A stretch of 64,000 nt of DNA from Sarcophilus harrisii (Eukaryota > Chordata > Mammalia > Dasyuromorphia > Dasyuridae). The position numbers were made by a program, and so were the translations under genes. Shown piece after piece: positions 11,600 to 22,582 of this stretch. How positions within the stretch are numbered: the first letter of the stretch is position 1; every line of letters begins with the position of its first letter. The notes under the pieces are model-generated. The model worked only from the letters and a program-made list of their open reading frames with translations, ran no database searches and had not been told where the DNA came from. Location: contig NC_045429.1 in the NCBI RefSeq assembly GCF_902635505.1, forward strand, positions 430,369,669 through 430,433,668. The letters are read 5' to 3'.

Positions 11600-12075
11600 A
11601 TACTTTAAGTACCTTGGGTATAAAAGGTCCCACCCTTACTGATTCTGAATTAGGCAGTAACTTCAGAGGCAGGAGGCATATAATACAAGTAGGTTTATTC
11701 AATATATACTCATGATTACAAACAACTCAGACAGAGATGTATCATCCCCAATTGTAATGGGCTGAAGCTCGAGTTGATGCACTGAGGTCCCAAGCACATG
11801 AGGCTAAATAGCAATTAGATGATACTCTATTAATATATGCTTGGAGAAAGAATGGCCCTGCCTACTCTCTGCAAGTTTTGATGTGTTGTATAGGAAATGA
11901 CGTAGAGACGATTTTGGTAGGTGGAGAGAGAGAGGCAGAGAGACTGCTGGTCAGGTTCGTGTTGTGACTGCTCTCACTTCCTATTGTGATCCTCCTTCAC
12001 CTCCGCAAGGAATAAAAAATCGAGGATTTTCCCTTAACCTGAATTCCTGACTCTGGCTGATTTTAAAATATGCTG
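11600..12075. mobile_element. Possible solo LTR relic (fossil), orientation uncertain
   Basis: There is a TATAAAAG at 11619-11626, a polyadenylation-like AATAAAAAA at about 12011, and a moderately GC-rich block between that matches no SINE or LINE I know. The layout is like an LTR, but terminal sequences and target duplication are not clear. It looks old and carries no internal region. Confidence 0.3.
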
Positions 12076-12384
12076 TCATCATGCTCAATAGTATCAAAGA
12101 TTTTATTCTAAAGGGGGAACTTAAAGGCTAAACTGAAATGGTGGTAATTCCGTCTTACCCTCAACCATGGCAAGGTGAGAGTCAAATCCACAGAGACAGG
12201 AATGTAGTGGTACCCTTACTTGATTGATGAGGAAGGCAAGGAGTTTGGGACTTTATTTCTGAAGTGTTAATATCAACAACCATAATGTGGTAGGGAAGGA
12301 TCTTGATGGTAAAGCGGATCAGCTTTTCTGATAACCAAGCAAGGTGCCCCAGAATAGGTGAGTCTAAAGTCACTACAATAGGCT

Positions 12385-12432
12385 TGGAATTGGAAAGGAC
12401 CTTAGGAGTCATCTAGTTCAACTCCGTTATTA
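12385..12432 (-). mobile_element. MIR3 fragment
   Basis: 'ggaattggaaaggaccttag' followed by 'gagtcatctagttcaactcc' is the MIR3 3' tail in reverse orientation. A GA-rich array begins directly after it. Confidence 0.55.
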
Positions 12433-13050
12433 AAAAGAGGCAGAGGGAGAGAGAGAGGGAGAAGGAGAAGGAGAGGGAGAGGGAAAAGGAGAAGGAAAAG
12501 TGGAGGAAGAAGAAAAGGGAGAGACAGAGAGAGACAGAAAGAGACAGAGAAGCAGAAACAGAGATAGAGATTTAGAGAGATAGACAGACAGAGACAGGGA
12601 GAGATAGAGACAAACACACATATACAGAGGGGGGTGAGGTATGGATAGACAGATATATAGATAGATCGGTACATAGATAGAGATCAGTCTACTTCTATCA
12701 TGACAGAGATAGGTAATAGAAACAAATTAATAATAGAGAGATAGTTGGATATATCTGAATAGATAAATAAAATGAGTATAGATAGATGATAGATGAATAT
12801 AAATGGAAAGATAAAATCAATAGAGATAAAGATGAAGATAGATGGGGCAGATAAAATAGATAAAAGTAGACAGATATAAATGGATAGATGGATATATACA
12901 AGATTGAGATAGGGAGATGCTAGATTGATGTAGATGGATAGATGACATGGACAAAAATAGATGAGAGATACATAGAGTTAAATAAAATGAATAAAGATAC
13001 ATAAATATAAATGAATAGGATAAAGATAGGTGTACATAAAGAACAGATAA
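12433..13050 (+). repeat. Compound microsatellite: (GA)n/(AGAC)n then long GATA-rich array
   Basis: 12433-12610 is AG-rich with GAGA, GGAGAA and AGAC units. 12611-13050 is dominated by imperfect GATA/GATAAA/GATGGATA units. Open frames here are repeat artefacts. Confidence 0.9.
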
Positions 13051-13056
13051 ATATTA

Positions 13057-13250
13057 AGAAGATCTAAGTTCAAATCTGGCCTCAGATACTTACTAGCCAT
13101 GTGATCCTTATTTGCCTCAGTTTCTCATTTGTAAAATGGGAACACACTGAAGAAAGAAATGACAAATCATTCCAGTATTTTTTGCCAATAAAACCCCAGG
13201 GTTTTACCTGGGAGTAATGAAAAGTGGGTCATGACTGAATGACTGAACAG
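13057..13250 (+). mobile_element. Marsupial tRNA-derived SINE, long form, head truncated
   Basis: It starts in the B-box region (aagttcaaatctggcctcag) and runs through 'cctcagtttctcatttgtaa', 'aatgacaaatcattccag' and 'gggtcatgactgaatgactg' to an A-rich tail. The GGAA array at 13263 grows directly from that tail. Confidence 0.75.
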
Positions 13251-13262
13251 TAATAGAGATAA

Positions 13263-13515
13263 ATAAAGGAAGGAAGGAAGGAAGGAGGGAAGGAGGGAGG
13301 GATGAAAGGAGGAGGAAGGAAGGAAGGAAGGAAGCAAGGAAGGAAGGAAAGAAGGAAGGAAGGAAGGAGGGGGAAAGGAAGGAAAGAAGGAAGGAAGGAA
13401 GGAGGGGGAAAGGAAGGAAAGAAGGAAGGAAGGAAGGAGGGGGAAAGGAAGGAAAGAAGGAAGGAAGGAAGGAAGGAAGAAAGGAAGGAAGGAAGGAAGG
13501 AAGGGATGAAAGGAG
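13263..13515 (+). repeat. (GGAA)n microsatellite
   Basis: About 250 bases of GGAA units with a higher-order pattern: a block with GGGGGAAAGG followed by AAGGAAAGAA recurs three times (about 13360-13450). It abuts the SINE tail at 13250. Confidence 0.95.
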
Positions 13516-13721
13516 GTGAATGATGTGAACTGTGAAAACTGTTTCACAAGATGGAGACAATATTCTAAAGACTGAGTGAATATCAGATGTGCCCCAGGGC
13601 CAGGTTTCTTTCTCCAGAAATTGTGTGGTTTACAAGGAGTAGGACCTTTTCTTTATGAAACTAAGTTGGGGCCACCTTGGCATTGAAACTCCCATAGAAG
13701 GTAATTTAGTAATCCTAAAAA

Positions 13722-13999
13722 TGTGGTTGAGTTGAAAGTTTTTCCTCATTTATGACTTAGAAAGTGAAGTCATTTGTCCTGGCTAATCAAGGCAAAGATC
13801 CAGCCTATAGGGAGTGTTAGCTCAGGCCCCTATATAATTCTTGTCTGTTAACCAGGTCTTGTCTCTCCTTGCCTAATTGCTTGTGGGGAGAGAGATGCTC
13901 TTTCTCACAAGATCATAATAAAATTTTTTTCTGCTTTTGCCTTGAGAAATCTTGTTAATTTATTTGATTTATTTGAGCCAATGGTCTTGTTCCACACAG
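13722..13999 (+). mobile_element. Probable solo LTR relic (fossil)
   Basis: It begins TGTGG and ends CACA. It carries a TATA-like CTATATAATT at about 13829 and AATAAAATT at about 13917 followed by a T-rich and 'gccttgagaaatcttg' stretch, the usual U3-R-U5 order. No internal region and no second LTR are present. The left end is uncertain. It looks old; the family is not identified. Confidence 0.4.
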
Positions 14000-14377
14000 A
14001 GGGAATCCAAATTTCCGATGGGATAAAAATAATCAGAGAATGAAACTCTGAAGAAAAGACTAAAGGACCTGAGGTGCAGAGAGAGTGAATGAATTGAAAA
14101 GAACCACTTATTTAGTAAGTATAATCAGTAAATGAGTAGGATTTGAACTCAGGTCTTCCTGAGCTCAGATCCAGAGTACTACTTCTAATCTTCCTGTTTC
14201 TGCTTTGTCCTCTCCAAAATCCTAATTTAATTATATTTTTTGACTTTATGTCCTATCACACCTGATTTAATTTTTCCATTTGTTGGCTTCAAACTGGAGA
14301 ATCCTTGCCAAGCCCAAAAATGTGCTTGGGGCAGAGGCATTCTTCAAGCAGCACAGGGAAGAGATAAGGTCATTTTT

Positions 14378-14527
14378 GACTTTTTTTTTTTGCTGAGGCA
14401 ATTGGAGTTAAGTGACTTGCCCAAGGTCACACAGCTAGGAAGTATTAAGTGTCTGAGGACAGATTTGGATTCAGGTACTCCTGACTTAAGGGCTGGTGCT
14501 CTATCCACTGTGCTACCTAGCTGCCCT
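14378..14527 (-). mobile_element. MAR1-like short tRNA SINE with target-site duplication
   Basis: Reverse orientation: T-run, then 'gctgaggcaattggagttaa', 'cttgcccaaggtcacacagc', and the tRNA-like head 'ctatccactgtgctacctag' ending in 'ctgccc'. It is flanked by the perfect 15-bp duplication GATAAGGTCATTTTT at 14363-14377 and 14528-14542, so the insertion is quite young. Confidence 0.9.
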
Positions 14528-15004
14528 GATAAGGTCATTTTTAAGGAAACAAAATATCTGAAAAAGTCTATGAAAAATGGCATGCTTCTAAATTTTGTGT
14601 TTTCTAAGGGACAACTGGAAAGCATCAGTTGAAATATTTAAAGATACAAATACAATCTTAAATTGTTTCTGAATGTTTTGATAATCATTATAATAGACAT
14701 ATCATAAGTGTGATAACACAAATCTCTAGTCCCTACTACTGGGAAGACCAAAGATGATGGATCTCTTTAGCTCTGGAGTTCTGAGATGCAGTAGGATTAA
14801 AGCTGACTAAGTTCTATGCTAATACAGTGAATGCTCTGGAATACGGTATCACCAGAATGCCAGAGGAGAGGCAAACCAACCTAGAACAGAAACAGTTAAA
14901 GCATCTTTGTTCATCAGAAGTTGGATTGGTCCTTAAGTTGATAATGGACTTCTAGTCTGGGCAAAATAAGGAATCTTATTTAACAATCTTAAAACTGTTA
15001 TGAT

Positions 15005-15265
15005 TATTATTGTTACTAGTATCATTGTTAAAAGCATTTGAATAGCATTCTAAGGTTTACAAAATCTTTTATATATGTTATTATCTCCTTTGATCTTTAC
15101 AACAACTCTGGGAGGTAGGTGCTATGATTATTCCCCTTTTACACATAAAGAAACTGATAGAAGGTAAGTGACTTGGTCAAGATCTCATAATTAATTGTGT
15201 CTGAGGTTATATTATATCCAAGGTTTCCTGCCTCCAAGCTGGCCCCTCTATGTATGATGTCACCC
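15005..15265 (-). mobile_element. MIR-family SINE
   Basis: The pattern 'gcattctaaggtttacaaaa', 'tctcctttgatctttacaac', 'ctgggaggtaggtgctatga', 'cacataaagaaactgataga' is the reverse orientation of a marsupial MIR3-type element, nearly full length. Confidence 0.7.
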
Positions 15266-15570
15266 AAGTCCCCAGTTATCTAGGAAAGAAGAACAAGAAA
15301 GATTTGGAGAGTCTGCAGATCTTGAGTTCTAGTTTTTTTGCTAGTAATTATTTGGGTGGCTTTAGATAAATTATTTACCTCTCTAGGCCTCATTTTTCGT
15401 CATCTATAAATTTCAGGGTTTAAACAAAATGATTTGTAATTTCCTTTCCACCCTTATAATGTTGATTCCTTTCTTAGGTATTCTCTTGGTGATCAAATCT
15501 GCAAAAAGCTTCCAAAGTTATTAAGGCACATATGTTAAGTGAGAAGAACCTGTGCCTTTGAGGATGAGTG

Positions 15571-15718
15571 TTTGTTTGTTTTGGTGAGGCAATTGTGGAT
15601 AAGTGACTTGCCCAGGTTCACACAGCTAGTAAGTGTATCAAGTGCTGGAGGTCAGATCTGACCTCGGGGCCTCTTGACTGCAGGCTCTGCACTGTATCCA
15701 CCTTGCCAACCAGATGCC
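15571..15718 (-). mobile_element. MAR1-like short tRNA SINE
   Basis: Reverse orientation with 'ttggtgaggcaattgtggat', 'cttgcccaggttcacacagc' and the diverged head 'ctgcactgtatccaccttgc'. A short direct repeat AGGATGAG flanks it at 15561-15568 and 15722-15729. Confidence 0.8.
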
Positions 15719-15924
15719 CCAAGGATGAGCATTTTGTTAAACTTTCTGTGAATTTGGTCCAGATTGAGATCTAGTTCCTGCTTGTCTTCTTCCAATCCAA
15801 GTATATTTTTCATATTGCTAATTTTTAAAGCTCTGTCTTTGTGTATGAATGTGTATATAAATATGTAAGTATGCATGTGTAAGAGTATGTGAATGTGTGT
15901 GTGTGTGAGAATACTTGGTAAGTG

Positions 15925-16090
15925 TGTGTGCTTCTAGGTCTTTATACATTTTATTTCATTTTATTCACACAATACTGGGATGTTGATGTTATTATTCTCA
16001 TTTTATAGATGAATTGAGGTAGATAGAGGTAAAGGGATTTATTCTGGATTATATAGCTGTGTCCAAGGCTGGATCTGAACCCATCTTCCT
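15925..16090 (-). mobile_element. MIR-family SINE
   Basis: 'ttttattcacacaatactgg', 'tctcattttatagatgaatt' and 'atatagctgtgtccaaggct' are the MIR tail and core reversed. It directly meets a plus-strand SINE at 16091, the two heads facing each other. Confidence 0.6.
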
Positions 16091-16305
16091 GGCAGCTAGG
16101 TGGCACAGTGAATGGAGCACAGGGTCTAGAATCAGTAAGACCTGGTTTAAAATCTAATCTCAGAAATTTACCAATTATGTGATCCTGGGCAAGTCACTTA
16201 ATCCAGTTTGCCTCAGTTTCCTCATCTGTAAAATGAGCTGGAGAAGGAAATGACAAGCCACTACAGTATCTTTGCTAAGTACATACCAAATGAGATCTTC
16301 ACTAT
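16091..16305 (+). mobile_element. Marsupial tRNA-derived SINE, long form
   Basis: Head 'cagctaggtggcacagtgaa', core 'gggcaagtcacttaatccag' and tail 'aatgagctggagaaggaaat' then 'gccactacagtatctttgc'. The last CAACAAC part is lost. Confidence 0.8.
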
Positions 16306-16509
16306 TCTTTCTTTTGTTCTTGCTGCCCACTCCTCCATTTCTATATGCTTACCTCCCCGAGTCTTGGTCTGACTGCCCACCTCTTCAAAATCTTCCCAAG
16401 GGCTTTCATTTTTTTCTCTCCTCTTCCTAGCAAGGACTCTGACCTTGAAAAATGCCTCATTTCCCCTTACATTCTTTGTATCACATATTTAAACAATTGA
16501 TTATGTTCT

Positions 16510-17292
16510 TGCTTCTTTTTTTTATTAAAGCTTTTTATTTACAAAACATATGCGTGGATAGTTTTTCAACACTGACCCTTACAAAACCTTGAGTTCCAAA
16601 TTTTCCCCTTCTTCCTCCTCCCCCCTCCACTAGATGGCAGGTAATCCATTCCATGTTAAATATGTTAAAATATATGTTGCATCCAATATATGTATACATA
16701 GTTATACTGTTATCTTGCTGCACAGGAAAAATCGGATCAAGAAGGAAAAAAAAAAAACAGAAAACAAAATGCAAGCAAACAACAACAGAGAGAATGAAAA
16801 TGCTATGTTGTGGTCCATACTCAGTTCCCCCCGGCCTCTCTCTGGGTGTAGATGGCTCTCTTCTTCACAAGATTATTAAAGCTGATCTGAATCATCTCAT
16901 TGTTGGAAAGAATCATGTCCATCAGAATCACTCATCATATATTCTTGTTGCCACGTACAGTGATCCCCTGGTTCTGCTCATTTCACTTAGCCTCAATTCA
17001 TATAATCTTTCTAGGCCTCTCTAAAATTATCCTGCTGATTGTTTCTTATAGAACAATAATATTCCATAACATTCATAAACCATAACTTATTCAGCCATTC
17101 CCTAATTGATGGGCATCCATTCATTTTCCAGTTTCTGGCCACTACAAAGAGGGCTGCCACAAACATTTTGGCACATGTGGGTCCCTTTCCTTCCTTTAAG
17201 ATCTCTCTGGAATAAAAGCCCAGTAGAAACACTGCTGGATCTAAGGGTATGCAGTTTGATAACCTTTTGAGCATAGTTCCAAATTTGCATTC
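16510..17292 (-). mobile_element. 5'-truncated L1, ORF2 C-terminus and 3' UTR
   Basis: On minus, the frame 17274-17011 reads ALFVVARNWKMNGCPSIREW, then YYCSIRNNQQDNF, the L1 ORF2p C-terminus. The 3' UTR follows, then an A-rich tail (T-rich on plus at 16510-16545). The 3' UTR has an inserted A-rich, AAC-rich stretch at 16740-16800 and so belongs to a different subfamily from the copy at 8574. No clean target duplication was seen. Confidence 0.85.
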
Positions 17293-17594
17293 TTTTTCTA
17301 ATTACCTTATGTGATTACATTTGCCTCCTCATTTAGAATGTCAGGGCAGGGAGTTTGCCATGTGCAATAACTCTGACCCATAGTAAGCACTTAAGTAGTA
17401 AGCTTATGACCAGTTTAGAGTTTTATCATTTAGTTTAACCTCTGAAGTTTATAGGTAAGCAATATGAAACCTAGAGAAGGAATAAGAAGATATTAGAACT
17501 TAAAATCTGCAGAATCCCAAAGTCTGAGTGTGAGTTAACACTAATAGGTCATACAAAAAGAAGCAAATAAATAAACAATCACAACAACAAAAAT

Positions 17595-18235
17595 CCTGGT
17601 GCAATCTGGCTTTAAGAAGGAGGGCAAAGTGTCCCGAGCTAGGGAGATCTGCTATCCCCTGCTCTGGTCAGGCCACAGTACTGGGTTTTTAGTTCTGGCA
17701 GTGTCTTTTGTAAAGGACATTGATTAGCTGGGATCATTGGAAAAAGGGTGGCCAAGAAGATGAAAGGTTTCAAGACCATGCCCTGAGAAGAAGGACCTGG
17801 AGATATTTAACCTGGAAAAGCAAAGATGAGTGAGTGGGGGTATGAAGGCCATCTGCAAGTATATAGAGAAGTTTTATATATTTACATACATACATATACA
17901 TATATATGTCACATGTTATATATACATACATGCATGTTGGATGTAACATATATTTTAACATATGTATAAAGATAGTTCACAGTTGACCCTAGTGGGGTAA
18001 GAACAAAAGCAGAGAGTAGAAATTGTAAATAAACAGAAAAACTACATGGAGGACAATTGAATGATGAAAAATATTAAAATGTGGCCAATATTTTGGCAGA
18101 TAGTAAGTTCCCCCTCACTAAGAGCATTCAAACAGAACCTGAGTGATCACTTGGTGGGGATGTAGAACAAAGGGTTCACAGGCTGGACATGATGGCCTCT
18201 GAAGTCCCATCCAACTCTGCAATTCTGTGATCTTA
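17595..18235 (+). mobile_element. CR1/L3-type LINE 3' region
   Basis: The pattern 'ggtggccaagaagatgaaag', 'caagaccatgccctgagaag', 'ggagatatttaacctggaaa' is the CR1/L3 3' region. 'gagtgatcacttggtgggga' and 'cctctgaagtcccatccaac' followed by 'tctgcaattctgtgat' form its very end. A TATACA-rich stretch at 17875-17960 interrupts it. Ancient. Confidence 0.7.
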
Positions 18236-18303
18236 ATTTTTTCGATTATGTACTTCTATTGCATCTCCCATAGTGTCATTGGTGTTTTATTCATTTATTA
18301 TTC

Positions 18304-18562
18304 AAGAGAGCAACTGGGTAAAGCAGCAGATAGAGCACTGGGAGTCAGGAAAACTCATTCTCCTGAATTCAGATCCAGCTTCAGACACTCACTAGCTGTG
18401 GGAGCCTGAGCAAGTCACTTTACCCTGTTTTCCTCAGTTTCTTCATCTGTAAAATGAACTAGAAAAAGAAATGGCAAACCATTCCAGTATCTTTGCCAAG
18501 AAAATTCCAAATGGGGTCAAAAAGGATCAGACAGAACTGAAAATGATTGAGCAACAACAACC
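18304..18562 (+). mobile_element. Marsupial tRNA-derived SINE, long form, complete
   Basis: The head at 18306 runs on to 'gcaagtcactttaccctgtt', 'aaatggcaaaccattccagt', 'aattccaaatggggtc' and 'ctgaaaatgattgagcaacaa', ending in an AAC tail at about 18562. Confidence 0.85.
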
Positions 18563-18660
18563 ATTCAAGAAGCATTTATTAAGTGTCTACTGTATTCTTG
18601 GCACTGGAGATACAAAGATCAAAAGCCCTTATCCCTAGGGAGCTTTTACTACAAATCAGG
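18563..18660 (-). mobile_element. L2 3' end
   Basis: 'agcatttattaagtgtctac' and 'cttggcactggagatacaaa' are the L2 tail in reverse orientation. Confidence 0.65.
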
Positions 18661-18956
18661 GATTGATTTATTGTTTAATTGACTCTCTAGACTTAAGAAA
18701 GTAAAGAAGAAAATGCAAATAATGTAGATTAGACTTGAAAGCGTGTCAGACATTTTTTTAAGGCATCTGGTAGTTAAATATTTACCAGCATGCTTACAAA
18801 ATAAAGAGAAGCTAATTCATTGAGTGAAGAGGAACTGGTGGTTGATGAGGTGGAAAGTACTCAGGAAAGGCCTAATATAGAAAGAGTTAAATTAAGAAAG
18901 CCAGTGATTCTAAGTGATTCCAAGGATGTCTTAAGTGTGTATTGAAGGGATGATGG

Positions 18957-18957
<1 letters not shown>

Positions 18958-19001
<44 letters not shown>
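18958..19001 (+). repeat. Pure poly-G run, 44 bases
   Basis: 44 consecutive G bases in otherwise AT-rich DNA. No retroposon body adjoins it. Such a run can form G-quadruplexes and is prone to slippage, so the exact length is unsure in any assembly. Confidence 0.9.
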
Positions 19002-19002
<1 letters not shown>

Positions 19003-19104
19003 CAAGGGGATACAACTTGAGCAAAGATCCAGAAATGAAAGGTGAATTGTTGCGCATGAAGAACAATCTTTATGCTGGTGGACTGTGAATGTGACTTGAG
19101 TAAA

Positions 19105-19735
19105 CTAACCTCGTATGGTTTTTAATGTTCTCTGGGCCAATGGGGTTGAATAGAAAAGCCTGAGTTCCGAAAATATACCCTGAAGTAGTTCGCTTGTCAG
19201 ATTTTGGCAAGGTACAGCAAACATTTTACTCAGTCCTCTTCCCAGGAGTAATACAATTTCAGCAGCCTGGTTTCATTTAATAGGATTTGTGGCAGCTCTC
19301 GCCATTCCAGCCTCCTCCCCCTAGACCCCATTGCCGTTCCAGGTAGAGAGGAGGTATGGCATTTATGAAAAGCAAACACAGTCCCAACTCCATATTCCAC
19401 TTCTGGAATTAGCTGACACACTCGGCTGGACAGTCCAACATAAAAATGCCAATGATATCAAATCATCTTTGGAAAAGCAGGCCGTCCCTTGGTTGTAACA
19501 AACTCAAAGCTGCTTGTTGGCCCACCGTGTGGACTGAGCCAGCTCGGAAAGCAGGTCAGATCTCGTCACATGATGAGAATGAAAATGGAAACTTCTATAA
19601 CTGAGCAGGCCTGCCTTGGGGAATAGTCTCCCATTCTGGAATTTTTCACGTGATTTATTGATGTTCAGTGCTAAATGGAGATTTAACAAGCCCAGGGATT
19701 CTCATCCATAAGGGATTTGTGACTTTGGGCATTTC
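19105..19735. other. Repeat-free unique island, candidate conserved noncoding element
   Basis: About 630 bases with no repeat I recognise, higher GC than its surroundings and no coding signature (ORFs of at most 63 codons). It contains motif-like stretches such as CACATGATGAGAATGAAAAT and TTTTTCACGTGATTTATTG (an E-box CACGTG at about 19648). Conservation is inferred, not tested. Confidence 0.3.
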
Positions 19736-20249
19736 TCACCCCCAATCCATTTATAAATACCAGCAAAAGTTAAGAGTCATCTGAGACTTAAGAAATTACC
19801 TAGTCCAACCCTCTTATTATACAAAATAGGATTGTGAAACACAGGGCATTGACTGTAGACTATTCAACATAAAATGTCACATCTATTAAGGATAGAGATG
19901 ATCTAATTTATTTTTATAGACAAATTCTGTTTTCTGGGTTTTAGTTTCCTTTTTTTTTTTTACATTGTACTTACTTTCAGAACCTCATTTATACTATAAT
20001 GTAAATGACTGAGCAAAGATCTATAATTTCAGTGGAGTACAGAGTGTCTCTGATCAGTGAAGATGGGCAACTACTTTATAGCTCCTAGTATTAGGCAACT
20101 GCCTGGAGTTGGAGAATTTAAGTGACTTACCCAGGATCTCCCAACCAGTATGGGTCAGGGGCAGTCCTGAAAAGAACTTCTTGGTATCTACTACATCTTG
20201 TCTTAAATGATCAATAATAAAAAAAAATTCAAACCAAGAATTATTATAT

Positions 20250-20375
20250 GATCATAGATTTAGAGGTGAAAGGGACCTTGATGTCATTCCCTTCATTTGA
20301 TAGTTGAGGAACCCAGGCCCAAGGTCATACAGGCAATGATTATCATATTAGAATTTGAACTCAAGTCAAAAGACG
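20250..20375 (-). mobile_element. MIR3-like SINE
   Basis: 'gatcatagatttagaggtga', 'agggaccttgatgtcattcc' and 'ttgaggaacccaggcccaag' are the MIR3 tail and core reversed. A poorer MIR3 piece is at about 19765-19850. Confidence 0.6.
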
Positions 20376-20510
20376 TTGCTCTGGACTATGCTTGTGTTTA
20401 AGAAAGAATTAAATAAGCAAGTTTACTTTCTTTTGCCCCTCCTTTCCCCCAATCTTGCCCAGATGTATTTTTGTGCTAAATCAAAAGCAATATCAGGAAA
20501 GTCTAATCTA

Positions 20511-20513
<3 letters not shown>

Positions 20514-20544
<31 letters not shown>
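20514..20544 (+). repeat. Pure poly-T run, 31 bases
   Basis: 31 consecutive T. It could be the tail of a minus-strand retroposon, but the following sequence (ggagggaggaagg...) is no SINE or LINE I recognise. A MIR core remnant lies at 20655-20720 (minus). Confidence 0.85.
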
Positions 20545-20545
<1 letters not shown>

Positions 20546-21166
20546 GAGGGAGGAAGGGAGTGCTTAGATGGTGATTCCAATGATGTAAAAAATCCCTGAT
20601 AAAGAAACACCTTCTGTCAAAATGTATTGGCATCAGCTATGTAACTAAAATCCTAGAAAGTTCCTGGGGTACTGAGTGGTTAAGTGATTTGCTTAGCCTC
20701 ACACAGCTAATATGTATATAAAGGAAGAAAAATGAATGGCAAACCTTAGCCTGAGCACACCACTTGCATTTTGTTTGCTGGGCGTGGTGGCAATAATTAA
20801 CACACACACTCAATTTGCCCTTTTCAAAAAGTTCTAGCTATTCAGTATCTATGTTACCTTAATTTCTTTTTCTGTATACAAAGGTATTGAATTAGCTGAA
20901 TCCTAAAGTCTCTCCCATCTCTAAATTTTATGATCCCATGATGACTGGGAAATGTTTGTTCTCTGTCTCCATTTTTTCATGTATGTTAATATTTGCTTAA
21001 TTGCATTTTCATGTTATTTGTCCTTAGCCACATCCAATGGTTCCCATTTTTTTTTTTTTTAGTAAAATATCAGTAATACTTTACCGCAAATATTCTTAAG
21101 TTAGGTTCTTTTAAGTAAACACATGAGTAAATGACTAGATAATGATATTTCAATAGAATTTGTTTT

Positions 21167-21317
21167 GGGGGGCAATTAGATGGCACAGTAGATAAGAGCA
21201 CCTGCCCTGGAGTTAGGAGGACCTGAGTTCAAATCTAGTTTTGGAAACTTAATCCTTAATGGATGTGTGTCCCCAGGCAAGTCGCTTAACCCCAATTGCC
21301 TCACACACACACAAAAA
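21167..21317 (+). mobile_element. MAR1-like short tRNA SINE with target-site duplication
   Basis: Head 'ggcaattagatggcacagta', 'ggaggacctgagttcaaatc' and the ending 'cgcttaaccccaattgcctc' with a short CA/A tail. Flanking direct repeats are AGAATTTGTTTT at 21155-21166 and GGAATTTCTTTT at 21318-21329 (10 of 12 match). Confidence 0.9.
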
Positions 21318-21329
21318 GGAATTTCTTTT

Positions 21330-22200
21330 ATGTATTTTATACATAATGCATTAAAATGTATTTAAAACATTATTCTGAGAAGAGATGCATAGTTTTTACC
21401 AGATTGCTAAATGGGATGTATGGCTTTAAAGAGTTAAGAACCTCTTCTTTAAAGGAATGTGTTTTTGAGTAGTCTACTGTATGGCTATTGATTTTTTTGG
21501 TGATAGCTGCCATTATTATTTCCTCTTCAAAAATGGAAGATGGTAAAATGGTCACTATTTGAGGAGGGTGAGTTAGATGAGGTAAGTAAGAATAATTCTT
21601 ACAGCTTCTAAAATAAAAGGGCATTTTGTTACCCAATTTCAAAGAACTGAACTCACATGGTAAAATACACACTTCAGTCTTAGCATCTTCAGCATCCAGC
21701 TGGGAAAATATGCTCCTGATACAATTTCCCTCAAGTCCCAGTTATCCATTAGTCAATTACCAGGATCCAATCTGTGGATGATCAAGGTCCCCTAGGCTTA
21801 TTCTCCCTCATGCTGAATACCTTTTTCAATGGCAAACAGGGAAGGGGGTGAGGGAGAACTGGAAAACAATTTGAGTTTTAGTGCTTGTTTGATGTGGGAG
21901 GACATTGAAATTAATAGCTAAAGGGAGGTTTGGGAATTAACTGTTTATTTATCTATACACTCCCGACTCCATTTACAAAGCTAATTAAGAGTTGGCTAGG
22001 TTAGGCAAACAATTTAACTATAAGACAAGGGAGTTTGGGATCAATAGAACTGAGAGAAACATATTTAGTCTTGGGTAATGAGATGCTGTCTTCCCCCTCT
22101 TCTGTCTCTCTCTCTCGTTCACTGTTTCCCTGTCATGGCATCTCTCCCCTTTATTGTCCATCTTTATTCTGCTTTGTTGCTCTGTACATTTATCTCCCTT
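21330..22200. other. No gene or clear repeat
   Basis: Unique AT-rich sequence; the longest ORF is 100 codons on minus (21672-21370) and resembles nothing known to me. I see no feature to support. Confidence 0.4.
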
Positions 22201-22582
22201 TGCCACAATAATAGTAGTAATAATAGCTCACATTTATAGAGTGCCTTATATGCAATCGGCAAAGTAAATTTCAGTTGCAAATTCACAGCTACCAGCTTCA
22301 GAAGAACGAGTTGTATGCAACAAAAATATAGGCTGTATTTTATAACAATAACTTCCACATACAAGAAGATAATAACTACAATTTCACAAAGAATGCTAAC
22401 CATTTGATATACTTGTCTGTCGTCTCAAGGCAAAGTGCTCTTTTGATGAGAAATGAATGAAGAGAGACAACTGGGGCAGACTACTTCCAGACAGCAGAAA
22501 GGATTGCATTTTTCTTCTTGTAAACATATTTGATTATTTTTTCTTAAAGAAAGAAAGAGTCAATAAAAACATCTTCCTGGAC

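Noticed and set aside
13302-13523. Regularly spaced repeats that could suggest a CRISPR-like array
   Set aside because: They are GGAA microsatellite blocks in a mammalian genome; there are no unique spacers.
14494-14527. tRNA-like A- and B-box sequences in SINE heads here and elsewhere
   Set aside because: They belong to SINEs; no complete cloverleaf with anticodon stem was found, so no tRNA gene is called.
20777-20793. GCTGGGCGTGGTGGCAA, similar to the start of 7SL RNA and Alu
   Set aside because: Only about 16 bases match and nothing of 7SL follows; a chance match.
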